In this document: piece by piece, positions 1 to 13,700 of the stretch
Position numbering within the stretch: the stretch's first letter is position 1
Layout: each line of letters starts with the position of its first letter
Made by a program: the position numbers and the translations under genes
Notes under the pieces: generated by a model
The model's input: the letters and a program-made list of their open reading frames with translations, nothing else
The model's database searches: none
Told to the model about the DNA's origin: nothing
Origin: Glandiceps talaboti
Lineage: Eukaryota; Hemichordata; Enteropneusta; Spengelidae
Assembly: GCF_964340395.1 (NCBI RefSeq)
Contig: NC_135550.1
Span: 30,139,176 to 30,203,175 of the forward strand
DNA: 64,000 bases
Reading direction: 5' to 3'

Positions 1-919
1 AAACACTGGATGATAACGTTATCATTTAGTGATATAGCTGGAGGGGGGGGGGGGGGTCCAACAGGTGGTTTTAGTGTATTTTGGACTGAAATGCTGTCAA
101 TGTTTGTCAGGCATGATCTATGGTTTACTTTGACCTCCTCACACATCAAATGCTGTCCTTGCATGTTTTAAATACTATAGTGCTACTAAAAACTGATATT
201 TGGTGGTAGGAAAATGATCAAATTGTATGATCACAGCTAAAAAGTAGTAAACATAGTAATACATTTTAATAGTGAAAGATAACAGTTTGTGTCAAGTTTA
301 TCGTATGATAATATCGTATGGTACATTGTATATAGTTTTGTAATGTTACATGTAGAGTGTACTATTTCTGACTACCTAGTTATGTAAGTAATGTCAGAAT
401 GAATACAGTTCATTAACTGAGAGGATTAGAATCACAATAAATCAACATGTCACTAACAAAGAAACTTGTCCATTGAAATGACTTGTGATTGTGCATTGCA
501 AGTAAATCTAGTTGTAACATGATTGGTATTGTAAAAATATCAACAAATTAAATTATAAATGTATGCTGTAACAAATTGAACTAGAAAGGTATGCTGTAAT
601 TCTGATGTGTACATGTTGAAACAGTTTCATCTCAAATAATGTAATAAAATTTGTTCACAAATGATATGAAAACAATAAACTTTAATTTTGCAACTTCTGA
701 TCCATCTACAACATGTTATTTATGTTTTGGCGGGCCCTAGGGATTATGCTGGTAGGATTTAAATGTATGCATTTCATTCATGCTGAGTTCACTCCATTGT
801 TAGTGACAGTGTAGTAATCAATATTAGAGACAAAGAACTACAGAGACTGTCTTGTCTTTGTCTACATGACAATTGAAATATATTGTATGTCTGTATTATA
901 GATATGGATCTCAGCCAAC
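1..919. other. Non-coding stretch upstream of the satellite
   Basis: AT-rich, without a recognisable gene. It holds a 14-bp palindrome TGATAACGTTATCA at 11-24 and a run of 14 G at 43-56, where assembly length is uncertain. Whether it is upstream sequence or an intron of the nesprin gene cannot be told. Confidence 0.75.
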
Positions 920-2030
920 ATGCAGTACAACATCACCTACATAGCGTGTGTACATGTACACATAGTGTGCTTTATCACCTACATAGCATGTGTACATGTA
1001 CATGTAGTGTGCTTGATCACCTCCATAGCATGTGTACTATGTGTACACGTAGTGTGCTTTACCACCTACATAGCATGTGTACTATGTGTACACATAGTGT
1101 GCTTTGTCACCTACATAGCGTGTGTACATGTACACGTAGTGTGCTTTATCACCTACATAGCGTGTGTACATGTACACGTAGTGTGCTTTATCACCTACAT
1201 AGCATGTGTACATGTACACGTAGTGTGCTTTATCACCTACATAGCGTGTGTACATGTACACATAGTGTGCTTTATCACCTACATAGCGTGTACATGTACA
1301 TGTAGTGTGCTTTATCACCTACAAAGCGTGTGTACATGTACATGTAGTGTGCTTTATCACCTACATAGCGTGTGTACATGTACACGTAGTGTGCTTTACC
1401 ACCTACATAGCATGTGTACTATGTGTACACATAGTGTGCTTTGTCACCTACATAGCGTGTGTACATGTACACGTAGTGTGCTTTATCACCTACATAGCGT
1501 GTGTACATGTACACGTAGTGTGCTTTATCACCTACATAGCATGTGTACATGTACACGTAGTGTGCTTTATCACCTACATAGCGTGTGTACATGTACACAT
1601 AGTGTGCTTTATCACCTACATAGCGTGTACATGTACATGTAGTGTGCTTTATCACCTACAAAGCGTGTGTACATGTACACGTAGTGTGCTTTATCACCTA
1701 CATAGCGTGTGTACATGTACACATAGTGTGCTTTATCACCTACATAGTGTGTATACATGTACACGTAGTGTGCTTTATCACCCACATAGCGTGTGTACAT
1801 GTACACGTAGTGTGCTTTATCACCTACATAGCGTGTATACATGTACACGCAGTGTGCTTTATCACCTACGTAGCATGTGTACATGTAGTGTGCTTTATCA
1901 CGTACATAGCGTGTATACATGTACACGTAGTGTGCTTTATCACCTACATAGCGTGTGTACATGTACATGTAGTGTGCTTTATCAACTACATAGCGTGTGT
2001 ACATGTACACGTAGTGTGCTTTCTAATATT
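920..2030. repeat. 42-bp satellite array, about 26 copies, with a 337-bp higher-order duplication
   Basis: The unit is CACCTACATAGCGTGTGTAC followed by ATGTACACGTAGTGTGCTTTAT, containing the palindrome TGTACATGTACA. Variants with TGTACTATGTGTACA recur 337 bp apart: roughly 1047-1341 equals 1384-1678. Because 42 is divisible by three, several frames on both strands stay open and give 14-residue peptide repeats; none looks like a protein. Confidence 0.96.
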
Positions 2031-2412
2031 CTTTAATTCAAAATCTAACTTGTAAGTTTGACAGTCAGATTTATCCAAGTGAACTGTTTCGGCATGTTTC
2101 AGCTAGAGATTTCTATCGATTTCCATTGATCTAACAGACTACCATCTATACTATAAATTTGGTAGTCTAGTAGTCTAGTCCCTATACGGTATCATTATGA
2201 TTTACACCTGCACTCAGACCACATTGGCATCCAAACTAGTAGTCTAGATACAATGTTCAGAATTTTATGTTTCTCAGACTACTGCTAATTTCAAACCCAG
2301 TGATGTTGTCAGTAAATTGTCAAGTATTCATTATATTGTCAAGTTTGAATACGATAAATAGTTTCCAGGGATTTGCAATGATATGTAAAAGAACTTGATA
2401 AAAGTTGAATCT

Positions 2413-2602
2413 AATGAATGAATGAATGGATGGATGGATGGATGGATGGATGGATGGATGGATGGATGGATGGATGGATGGATGGATGAATGGATGGATG
2501 GATGGATGGATGGATGGATGGATGGATGGATGGATGGATGGATGGATGGATGGATGGATGGATGAATGAATGAATGAATGAATGAATGAATGAATGAATG
2601 AA
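2413..2602. repeat. (GGAT)n/(GAAT)n microsatellite
   Basis: About 190 bp of tetranucleotide repeat: AATG units at both ends and TGGA units inside, with one AATG interruption near 2487. The long minus-strand open frame through it (Ile-His-Pro-Ser and Ile-His-Ser-Phe repeats) is an artefact. Confidence 0.97.
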
Positions 2603-5165
2603 AGACTTTACTTCCATATTTCATAATTGAGTACTTATTTAAGTATCTAGAAACCATAGAGTTCTTAATGAATCTTTGAAATGTTTCATTCCCATTTCCA
2701 CAAAATTTGCAATGAAAATTTAAAAAAACCAAGTGTACATTTTTCAAAGACAAATAATTACATTTTCTATATATGCAGGACTTGTTATGAAACCAGAATT
2801 TCAATGTGAACCTATGTGATTTTAATTTGTGGTTTTGAACTCACCTAGCCCTAAAGGAAGGGAAAACATTATTTTAAAAACAAGTGTGTATGTTAATAGG
2901 TAGATTATTATTCTGTAGTTGTAACTTTGTTGAATGTACAAAACTGTTTGACAAGATGATGACAAATTATGGGTATTTTTTAGTTTACATAAACTTTGTA
3001 TGATGTTTACTGTTCACAAAACTATAGCGACTATGTTTCCTTAGTCCTGTTTACCAAACATGTGTGGTACTCAAGGTACTTCCCTTTACTCTGCCATTTC
3101 ATCATAGGGTATTGTCCTCCTGTGTTCAACTCATTAGCATAATGCCACTAAGAGGTAGCTATTAATAAACTTGCATGTGTCACCATATGTGTCATATTTT
3201 GATAATCCTAAAAATTCTCATAACTTCTGATGAACTTTTTGTGCCCACGTCAGGGATCGGATCTGTTTCAAGACACTTTGAATCTTTCCATCTGCTTTCC
3301 TAGATGACATGGACACTTTAGAGATCAATCTCTGTCCATTACTTCATGCATTAAAAAAATGTTAACATTCTGAAAAAATTAAAATATAATAAATAAACTT
3401 CTGTAATGTCATTGAATGATAATCACAGAAAACAGCATTGTAATCGTTGGAACTTTCAGCACAAAATTACTATGATTGACACACATGTAAATGCTTGACA
3501 GACAGAAAACGTGTATTGTCTACGTGATAATTTCAACTAATTTATGCTCCAGGGTAATAAAGGCATTGTAACCTTTTATTTGGCTAGTAGCAGTGGTATT
3601 TGATCTAATTATATCATACACTAATTAACTCTTGACTTAATTAGGTAGCTGTCAATCATTATTTAATGAAATCATAGCTAGCTAAATTGAAATACATTAT
3701 ATATTCTTATTAACTCGTATGTTGTTGAATATTAGCCAATTTACAAAAACGCCGACTTGTGGACTGCCATAAATTTGATTTTACCAAAGTGAACGATTGC
3801 CTCCAGCTTGAAAGTAAACACATGAGTGCACTTAACAGTTTTAATAGGAATGTACATGTCAGGACACCATTCACATACATAATTAGAGGTAATTTAATTA
3901 GTTGTAATTGTGAATTCCTATGCTGATATAATTATACCATGTAGACCAATTAGTCCTTGGCATATTAGTATGTACAACTCTGTCCTGTAATGAGGTGTGA
4001 ATTTGCATATAACAGTCAATGAAGTAAACTTATTAAAAAACAATGTCATTGTTGTTATTTCAACCCCTATTTGTTAGAATTGTAATAGCATGTAATACAG
4101 CCCATAGAAAGACCCACTGGTCTAAAAACCTCTCCTGGTATTGTAAGAGTACCATCTCTCTTGTCAGCTGGTGTAACCACCTCTCATTTATCACTAACTC
4201 TTTTCAGGTTTTTACTGTAACCAACAGGAGACATAAAAATTTCTTCATTCCTGTTTGTTTGGTGTCCATACCTAAATGGTAAAATGTTACTCTACCATGT
4301 TAATGTCTGTATAAATACTTAAAAACCCTTTTGACATTATAGAATACCAACTTTACAAGGCTTCATAATCATGAAATTGTTTTTCTACTGTATGCAATTT
4401 TATAATGTAGAAATCTTTAGCAAAATGATATTATTGTATAATACTAGATAGCCAGCTCATTTCACACTCACAGTATACATTGTATTCTAGATATTAAACC
4501 AACTCACAAGTGAGACTGTGATGTGGTATCAGTCTGCTAGTACAGCACAAATTTGGGATCTAATTGTCCATGAGTTGTGACAGTGGAGTAGAAACAGTAT
4601 ACTTGTAAATAGTTGACCTCCTTACCGTATATAGTATAGCACTCAATAGTTGGGTAAGAAGAGTAAATACCAAAGAACTCATCAACCATGACACTAACAA
4701 TTGTATGTGGTTATGTATACTTTACTGTAAACTTAGCTTTCTGTATTCTGTGTTTATCAAGTGTAACCAGGTGATTCAATTTCCATGTATGTGTGCTAGT
4801 TAAATAGCTATTAGCTGGATAATGTGATTGAAATGAGCATAGTCAAGTATCAAGTATGCAACTTAACAGACCAACTTATCAAAGTTGAATCTGTCCTTTG
4901 GTGTGTTTATGTATTTTTCATTACAAGATTTCAAGTAGTTGTAAACGCTAGGTAATTGAGTTCTGTAAATATAAGCAAAAAGAAGTCTGTAAACTTAATG
5001 ACGTTGATCAAATAATGAACTTTAAAAAAAGTGAAAGTACATAAGAAATATACAATAAGACTATTTACTTAGTGGTGTTGTAGATTTAATTAGTGAAATT
5101 ACCTTAGCACTGTTTTTATCTCTTGATCAAATAGATAGGATCCAATTCCTACCTGTCATTATCTG
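2603..5165. other. Non-coding stretch
   Basis: AT-rich sequence with stops in all frames. Open frames stay under 80 codons and have no recognisable content. No repeat or RNA gene was identified. Confidence 0.7.
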
Positions 5166-5370
5166 CCTTGTAGATAGAAACATTGCTAACTACTGAAAGT
5201 ACTGCTTATCCCCATCCATCCCCATGTCCCATCTCACCCCTTCATCACCAGGAATGTTGATGTCATCTACCTTGTAGATAGAAACATTGCTAACTACTGA
5301 AAGTACTGCTTATCCCCATCCATCCCCATGTCCCATCTCACCCCTTCATCACCAGGAATATTGATGTTGC
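5166..5370. repeat. 104-bp direct tandem duplication
   Basis: CCTTGTAGATAGAAACATTG starts at 5166 and again at 5270. The two copies stay nearly identical through CCCCATCCATCCCCATGTCC and CACCAGGAAT, with G/A as one of the few differences. The near-identity suggests a recent duplication. Confidence 0.95.
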
Positions 5371-6954
5371 CCGTGAACCACCGTCCTCATCATCATGATG
5401 CATCCTGTGATATTTATTCATCCGTAATTACCCATTATATACCTGTTTGGTGTGTTCTTTTATACATGTTGAGGCCTGTTTTGTATTAGTTGCAAACTCG
5501 GTGCATATTTAATTTACCTAGTACGGTATATTTCAGCAAAATCACGTGAACTTCTACTGCTGTCATTGTATTCAATGACATAGACTTTACAAACACATCC
5601 AGTGAGTAGAGATCTAGTAATATTGTAATATACATTTGTTAGATGATAATGGGTATTGCAGTGAGTAATATACATTTGTTACGACAATGGGGATTGCAGC
5701 TAATGAGTAGAGAGTAATATACATTTGTTACACTATAATTAGCACTAGTAACAATGTAACTGACATAGAAAGCCATTGCAAGTACTTAGGACACTTTACC
5801 TCCTAGACCCATTTGTATTTAAATACAAAGTACAGTAGTATGTATATATAGTGACTTCAACTTTGTGGTTGAAATCACATATTCTAACAATGGTCTACTA
5901 GTGCTAGCTATCATGTTGGTAGTATCCATATTTTACACGGTTGCTAAATTCCCCATACAACCATCCAAATACTTGACATGATTTGCAGTCACATTCAAGT
6001 GATAAGAACACTTCAAACTTGTTTTGGGTGTAAACGAGTTCATGTAAATTTAGGTTAAAATGATGGATTAGGCTAGGATACATGTGAATACAGTGTCCTA
6101 GTGATGTTCCTGTATGGTGATATTGAAACCAGTTAACTATATCTGCATACTTTTTATGTACAATTAACTGAACAAAGTCTATAAAGATAACTTGAGATTC
6201 ACAGAATGTAAAAATAAAGAGACAAATACCTTTCAATCATGACAACAGTTGGTGAGTAGTGGTATATCCTGTGTTCAACAATTTTCTTGATCTGGTTTGG
6301 TAGTTTCCAGAATGCATTTTACATCCCATTGTGCTGAAAATGTTTCTTTTTTGTCTTTATAACTGTATCAAGAAGGAACTAAATATGTAAATAATCTTAT
6401 CAGATTATGTTAGCGTCCAGCGTTTTTTAGCTTTGTTTATTCTGTCAATTATTAACTCAGACACTAAACGAGAGATTTTTCTAAATGTTCTGTTTTTTAT
6501 ATTAAAGTTTGAAAGTTAACATAACTGTGAACTTCAGAATAGTATGAGTGAAAGATATGAAAATGAGTTGTGTCAATAAATGTTACACTTCACACATAAT
6601 TGTTGTATTTAGTACTATTATAAAATACTGATATTTTGTATCAGTTTGCATTGTAGCCTTAGTTGACCCTTGTTTGCACTGTAAACACATCCTAGAAGTT
6701 ACATATACAGTTAGAGTATAAATAGTGATTTGATGACAAAAGATTTTTGATAACACCTCTCTAAATCATACCCAGGTAACACAATGATTTGGTACGATAT
6801 GTGATGTATATCATAAACTGTTAGAGATTATGCTACTATTGCAATGACAGGTCACACATACATTAAAACGTGATATAAAACATTGAACCATACCTCAGTT
6901 GTTGAGATTCAATGCTAGAATTCCACATCAGCCCAAAGTGTAAAGTCCAAAACA
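5371..6954. other. Non-coding stretch
   Basis: AT-rich. A degenerate threefold repeat of GAGTAATATACATTTGTTA occurs around 5620-5735. A minus-strand open frame of 110 codons (5904-6236) matches nothing I recognise and I do not call it. Confidence 0.7.
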
Positions 6955-7018
6955 ATGAATTATAGTGAGGCCATAGTAGCAGAAGTTCTTCATGATACAA
7001 CAAGAATGGCTTCCCTCA
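6955..7018 (+). CDS. SYNE1: Candidate first coding exon of the nesprin gene (tentative)
   Basis: ATG at 6955 opens 21 codons plus one base and runs into a good donor, A|GTAAGTAC, at 7019. An in-frame TAG lies 45 bases upstream of the ATG. The exon ends in phase 1, exactly what exon 1 at 10668 needs, and would give MNYSEAIVAEVLHDTTRMASL, then N, then EQERVQKK. Against it: vertebrate nesprins have Asp where the splice here creates Asn, and the peptide resembles nothing I know. A short exon with the right phase can occur by chance in 10 kb. Confidence 0.25.
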
Positions 7019-10000
7019 GTAAGTACAAAATATTTGGTATATCTAAAGCAGTTGGTCTTATCTCCAATTTGCATTTTATGTCTTACACACTCCTGCCAAA
7101 ATGAAGTTCATGTTGAAGACAGTGTCTTTTAAAACTTACACATGTACGTGTAAAGTTATCTAAATCAAATAGATTCTTGAACTGTCATATAAGCTAGATA
7201 TAAATATGGTAGATCAAGCCAATATTCAGTTGTCAGTTAGACTATACTGTAACTCATTATGCAGCCAGAGACCTAGATCATACTCATCATTGAAGAACAT
7301 ACCCCCTGCTGTATTTACATGCAGTACTTGTCATACTTTGCAAAGATATCAACACTGAGAATGCCATAGATATTCTATTCTTGTGCACTCATTTGACTAT
7401 AAGCAGTCGTTGAGGTCAAAGTGCAAGATATCCTATTTTTGACATTAACATTCTAGTGATCACAGTGTTAGTAATCCTTAGTACTGGAGATCACAGTACC
7501 CGCAGATTATATCAGCTAAAGGACTGATTTGAGTTTTCATCGATGCGTTTATGTATATATCTGATATGTTATACCTTGATTATGGAGTCGGATCACAAGC
7601 CGTACTTTGATAGAAGACATTGGCAAACCTTGTATGAGGAGTTTCCTGAAGGATGGTTATTAAGATGTATGTACATTGTACATGTTGTAAGACTATGATG
7701 GCTGTGTTTTTTATATCTATGTTTATGTATATATGGATAATATGTATACAAAGTCATGTACTTTATCAATAGACCTTGGCATACCAAAAATTGTATTTTT
7801 CTGCAGAAAGATGTAGCATCTTGACTTATAAATTTTACGTCGCTCTTTCCATCACTTTTTTTCCCTTCATCAATAATCCATTGTCATTTGTTTAGCCAAT
7901 ACCATGTAGTGTAACAGAAGAAAAGTAAAAGTACTTATGGCAAAAGTGGCAACATCTTACAGAAAGATATGTTTATTTGGTTTTTCATTAGTTAGGAAAG
8001 TTAATCCGGGGCCACCACTTTGTGAAATTTTACATTGGCATACAATCATAGTTTTACAAATCAGTGTAATTTTGAGTTGTTTGTTGTTTCACAGTAGGGG
8101 TGATGAACTCTATGACTAGAGACATATCATATGCCACTTAATAAAAAAGTACTGTATTTCCATCATGTCTAATCTAAGCCACAGCTATTGTATCACATAG
8201 AACTCCTACAAACATGTGTTTTTTAGATTGAAACTGTAATGAATTCTCCACAGTGCTATTTTGGATAAGGAGACAACCTGCTGAAGGATTTATTACATGG
8301 ACATGATGTACATTATATAATCATAGCATAATTTAAACTTTCTATAATATCTATATGGTAAATCATAAACTTATCAAATTATCATAAACTGCTCTGAAAA
8401 TGGTCATATTTCCATATTTCACTATAATGTAAAGAGTAAATGATATGATTAATATAAGTATGAAATTGTGAGAATTATGATAAACTAACTACATGGTGGT
8501 TATGATTTGATTGTTATAGTTATGTTTGCATATTGTTCTTAATATAATGTGGTTATAACTGTTTTTACAGTGACTGGTCTTATTGCCATTCACCTTAGAC
8601 TGGTACCAGTCTCTTGGGAGATATTTTTTCAGTGTCATGTTATTCAAATGTTTTGAGTTTATTATTGATATTTAGCTTTGCAAAGAAAAATGTCGTCAGC
8701 TTTTTTAAAAAACAAATTTCCCAGGTACAATAGTACAGTAGCCTCCCCTATCCTCTATTCATTCACTTGGCTGTTTTGCATTCACTCAGTCAGGTTGTCA
8801 TTTCACAAACCCGAAAAAACACAGTTTTCTTTTCCAAACAAAAAATATTTTATTGAAATAAGGAATGGAAAAAGCCCTGAGACTTGTGCTACATTTCCAT
8901 TTCATATATATGTATTCTGGTACAGTAAATGTAGAATGGAATACTTTATCTACCTCATCTCCCACCTTCCATCCCCTCTTTCAACTAATAATTTGACGTA
9001 TGTGTGTTCTTTGTATATTACTTGTATCAATCAGTATATAGGACACTTGAAATATACTTATTAATACAGCTAGACCCTCTCCACAAATACCTGAGGTACT
9101 CTTGTGGTGACCTTTTTTGTTTTTTCCATTCACAACAAAGAAATGGACTTTGAATAACAAAGTTTAGCCAGGTGGGCTAGCCCCAGTAGCCATTTTAATG
9201 TACATAAACATTTTGCCTAACATTCATGTTTTGTTTACTAGTATTTAGTGAATGAAAATATTTCACATATCAATTTGTATTGTAGATTATATACATGTAA
9301 CAATATATCGGAAAGTTATTAAAACCCCAATATGTTGTTTCTCCTTTTGATGTGATTGAAATTGAAGCAGTTGATAAGTTCTGCTTTTTATATTGAGAGA
9401 ATTAATTTGTTAATATTCACCAGTAGGCATCTTATGACAATTCTTATTTGGTGACACTGACAGGCCTGCTGTGTGTTACGATTCATAAATGTATTCTTAG
9501 AACTACCAACTGTACAGCTGTTACTCCTCAGAGTTTTGTAAGTTTAAAGAAAGACTACTGTCAAATTATAGACTGTAGTAGTATATCTAAGTATATATAC
9601 CGGTAATCATTTATGTAGAACAGTGTTAGACAGCATATATAGTAAAATGAATATATGATAAGTTAGTGGTTAGTACACAAATTCTTGTTTAAATATGGAC
9701 ATGACATGACATGGGATGTGTTCTGTGATGAAAGAGTTGAATCATTCCATTTCATGGATGCCAAAATTGCAAACTCTGTGATTTCATTTGAAACTGTTGT
9801 CCAGCCCTCTGCAGTTGATAATCATGTAGGCAGATGTTGTAAGTCCTGTGATTATGGTGGATACAATATGTGTTTCAAGCTGTTTTAAATCTACATTTAT
9901 TTAAGAACTGTTGATAGTATAATAGTATAGTTCAGTAGAGATTAAAATTCTATGTATAGTAATCATAGCAGCACAACTGTTACAACTCACATAGTTTGAT

Positions 10001-10667
10001 TTCAGTGTCACCCTATTGATGATAGCAATACACGTGTCACACACTCATATAAAAATACTCATGAATTATTTTACTGAGATGGTGGCCTTGCTTCATATTT
10101 AGTAAAATCAATAACTATCAAGTGTAGATAAAATGTAGATAAAATCAATAATTGTATTCATTTATAGTTCTGTAGATAAAGAAAGGGCAGACAATGTTAT
10201 TATTGAGATCTGTGTCTTATATGTCATGAGTAATGAGTATTTAGTCCTCAAGTTGATGACTGTAAATGCCCTTATTTCTGTCGAAACAAAGACAGAATTT
10301 CCTTATCAATAGATAAATGACAATGTAAACTAAAATAAACAGCAATAATAACCAGTACATTAGTAGTAATCAATCACTGGAGAAGAGTGATTATTGCAAA
10401 TGTTTCTGACTGCAGCTGGTTGTCATGGTAATGGGTTTACATGTGAGGTCAAAGGTCATTAGCTGTTGCTAGCACCTTGATGTTGCAGACTACATGTACA
10501 TGATACACATATACTTCAGCCAAAGTGTACAAAATAGAAATATATCAAACTTTCCAAAACTTCTCAAAAAATGTACCCAACCCTTCATATTGTAGTAAGG
10601 TCATGCAATGATTGAAAGTAGAATTTATAGAAATTAAAACATATTTTTTATCGTTTTTTTTCTTCAG
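7019..10667. other. Non-coding stretch before exon 1, probably intron or 5' flank
   Basis: AT-rich with scattered TACATGTA words. The longest open frame (8678-9064, plus strand, 128 codons) has no recognisable domain. A 30-base pyrimidine-rich stretch at the end belongs to the exon 1 acceptor. Confidence 0.7.
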
Positions 10668-10729
10668 ATGAACAAGAAAGGGTTCAGAAGAAGACTTTTA
10701 CAAATTGGATCAATTCAGTACTGATGAAG
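10668..10729 (+). CDS. SYNE1: Nesprin exon 1: start of CH1 domain
   Basis: Acceptor TTTTTTTTCTTCAG precedes the exon and the donor is AAG|GTAAGA. It enters in phase 1 and ends in phase 0 and encodes EQERVQKKTFTNWINSVLMK, the first helix of an actin-binding CH domain (compare the nesprin motif QKRTFTKWINSHL). The donor is the first of a 57-bp tandem series described separately. The next intron is 4259 bp. Confidence 0.95.
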
Positions 10730-13700
10730 GTAAGAATTCAAATATGTCTTGAGTTTTGTGTTTGTGAGTTGTTAAACCCAGACAGGGTAAGAATTCAAAT
10801 ATGTCGTGAATTTTGTGTTTGTGAGTTGTTAAACCCAGACAGGGTAAGAATTCAAATATGTCGTGAGTTTTGTGTTTGTGAGTTGTTAAACCCAGACAGA
10901 CTAAGAATTATAAATCTTGTGAGTTTTATGTGTGATAAACCCAGACAGTGTAAGATTGATGGAGTGATGTCAGAACACCTTTGCAGACTGTATCATCATA
11001 CATGTACAATTGATTCTGATTCATGAGTGGATTTATTGTACTATTTTTATAACATAGGAAATATGTTTGAATTATCAAATCACAACTAGAAATTTCCATC
11101 AAAATTAGATGAAAGCTAGGTTATAAATTAGTTTTAAAAAATTGAAAAATGTATTTTGATTGATATGTAATTATAATATTTAAACGTTTCTTTTGGTATC
11201 AACTTGTAGTAGCCCATGTAAGAATGGTATGATGAAATATTTTAAGTTTAATAACAAGCATAATGTAATAAAATTGACAGAAATTTACCAAGTAAAATGA
11301 AGCCAAGGATAAGTAGATTGATGATGACACACAATAGTGTTGATGGATTGAATTTGAAGGACACGTTGATAGGCCCTTTGACATAAAGTGTGTTAGATTT
11401 ATATTGCAACACTATCTCATAGTAGTGGTTAGTGACTCATCTAAAGGCTCTTTATTTTTACTCTGTTCAAAATGTACTGGTTACAGAGTCCATGTATGTA
11501 TATATGGTATGTTTAGGTCTTATCCAGGGACTGCATCAGATTTGTTGTATAAACTCAGAAAGAGAAATCAGTTTTTGAAGGATTGATATATTAATTAAAG
11601 CCAATTGTAAACTTTATGTACATAATACATGAGGTACACGTTTTGTGATGAATGAGATGATCTGTATGTAAAGTATGTTATACATGTAATACATTTCATA
11701 GCAGTACATTGCATTGATTTATACACCAACTGTCATGACCATCCCAAAAGTTTGGCTTAATTTGAACATCTCTAAAATATGTTGTTTCAGTAACAACTAC
11801 TAGTATGTTGTAATACATTTCATTGCAGTACATTGCATTGATTTATACACCAGCTGTCATGACCATCCCAAAAGTTTGGCTTAACTTAAACATCTCCAAA
11901 ATATGTTGTTTCAGTAAGAACTACTAGTATGTTGTAATACACTAATCATTGCAGTACATTGCATTGATTTATACACCAGCTGTCTGTCATGACCATCCCA
12001 AAAGTTTGGCTTAATTTGAACATCTCCAAAATATGTAGTTTCAAATACAACTATGTTGTTCTAGTAATACATTTCATTGCAGCACATTGCATTGATTTAT
12101 ACACCAGCTGTCATGACCATCCCAAAAGTTTGGCTTAATTTGAACATCTCCAAAATATGTTGTTTCAGTAAGAACTACTAGTATGTTGTAATACACTAAT
12201 CATTGCAGTACATTGCATTGATTTATACACCAGCTGTCATGACCATCCCAAAAGTTTGGCTTAACTTGAACATCTCCAAAATATGTTGTTTCAGTAACAA
12301 CTACTAGTATGTTGTAATACATTTTATAGCAGTACATTGCATTGATTTATGCACCAGCTGTCTGCAATGACCATTCCAAAAATTTGGCCTAACTTGAACA
12401 TCTCCAAAATATGTTGTTTCAGTAACAACTACTCTACTAGTATGTTGTAATACATTTCATAGCAGTACATTGCATTGATTTATACACCAGCTGTCATGAT
12501 CATCCCAAAAGTTTGGCTTAATTTGAACATCTCCGAAATATGTTGTTTCAAATACAACTATGTTGTAATACATTTTATTGCAGTCTTGATTTGTGTACCA
12601 TTTTAGTTGCTAGCAATGAAAGTCCAGAGATTTGACATATTGACTCAAGTCCATATCACACATTTCACCATGCCGTTGTAATTGACCTACAGCACTATTT
12701 ATAGCCAGTTATCACTAGTAGGGTGTCTGCTTAGTTATCAGATTACATTATTTAAAGGTCAAGTAAGGTCATGTTTATCTGTCTTTGACAGTCTACAGGC
12801 CCACACAAGGCAGTTTAAATGTTGTGTAAATATGATGCTAACTTTGTATAATAGTACAAGTGTAAAGCAGAATGGTGATAGTTTTTGATTTTATCAATCA
12901 CACATTTCATTATTAAAGTGCAGTTTTGATGTGCAAAAATGGTATAACTGTACTTCTTGAATCTTATAGCAGGTGATCATATATATACAACCCATAACAC
13001 CCAAGTACATTAATTTCTCTTTGAATGTTCTTTAAAATGAGTGTAACACACAATGGTGTTACACTTACAGATTGTAGATTTCATTTTAGATGACTGACTT
13101 TTGCATTTTGGGTGAAATTAGCATTGCTTATCTGTCACTTACCAGTTTCATCAGTCTATTTTTTTTAACACTTCAATAAAATTTTTAAGGACCATTTACA
13201 TGCAAATATGTAAAGGTGAATTCCATTTTATTAAAGGCATTTTACAGAAAAAACTGCTTTCTATAGAATACTAAGTGAGCATACAAGTAATAATATTTCT
13301 GAAGCACATATTTGAAGCTGAGTGATTAGTCTTTGTAAATAAGACGCTGTTTTTAGAAATATTTACCACTTGTGTAAAGTGGTTTGTTGAACATGAATAT
13401 CTGCTTTCTTCTTGCTAAGACCCACTTGGCCTGCTTGTAGTCTTTGTAATATTGATAATACCAGTATTGGTAAGAGTCAACAGTGTAGTGAAGAATGTAC
13501 ATTCTGAGTTGGTGAAATCTGTTGGAATTGTGTCTGACAAACGTATTGTGTGTTGTGATTGTGTACAGTTATAAAAAGAGGGGAATGTACCAAGATTTTT
13601 ATGGCTTACTTGTGTGAAAGTACCTCATAAACTGCTAACAATATGACTCAAAATACAAAACAAGGTTTACTTTCAAGATGCTGTGTGTGTAAAGTTTTGT

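Noticed and set aside
883-2055. Long open frames on both strands with 14-residue peptide repeats
   Set aside because: They are translations of the 42-bp satellite, whose length is divisible by three. Several frames are open at once and none has protein-like composition.
2331-2804. 157-codon minus-strand frame rich in Ile-His-Pro-Ser
   Set aside because: Driven by the GGAT/GAAT microsatellite; the non-repeat ends show no known domain.
5904-6236. 110-codon minus-strand frame
   Set aside because: Mixed composition is mildly protein-like, but I recognise no domain and see no second exon; not enough to call a gene.
8678-9064. 128-codon plus-strand frame
   Set aside because: No recognisable domain, no homologous neighbour and no supporting splice or regulatory signal. 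Possible by chance over 10 kb.
13040-13065. 10-bp arm hairpin with a 6-base loop in intron 1
   Set aside because: Too short and AT-rich to separate from chance; no flanking direct repeat.
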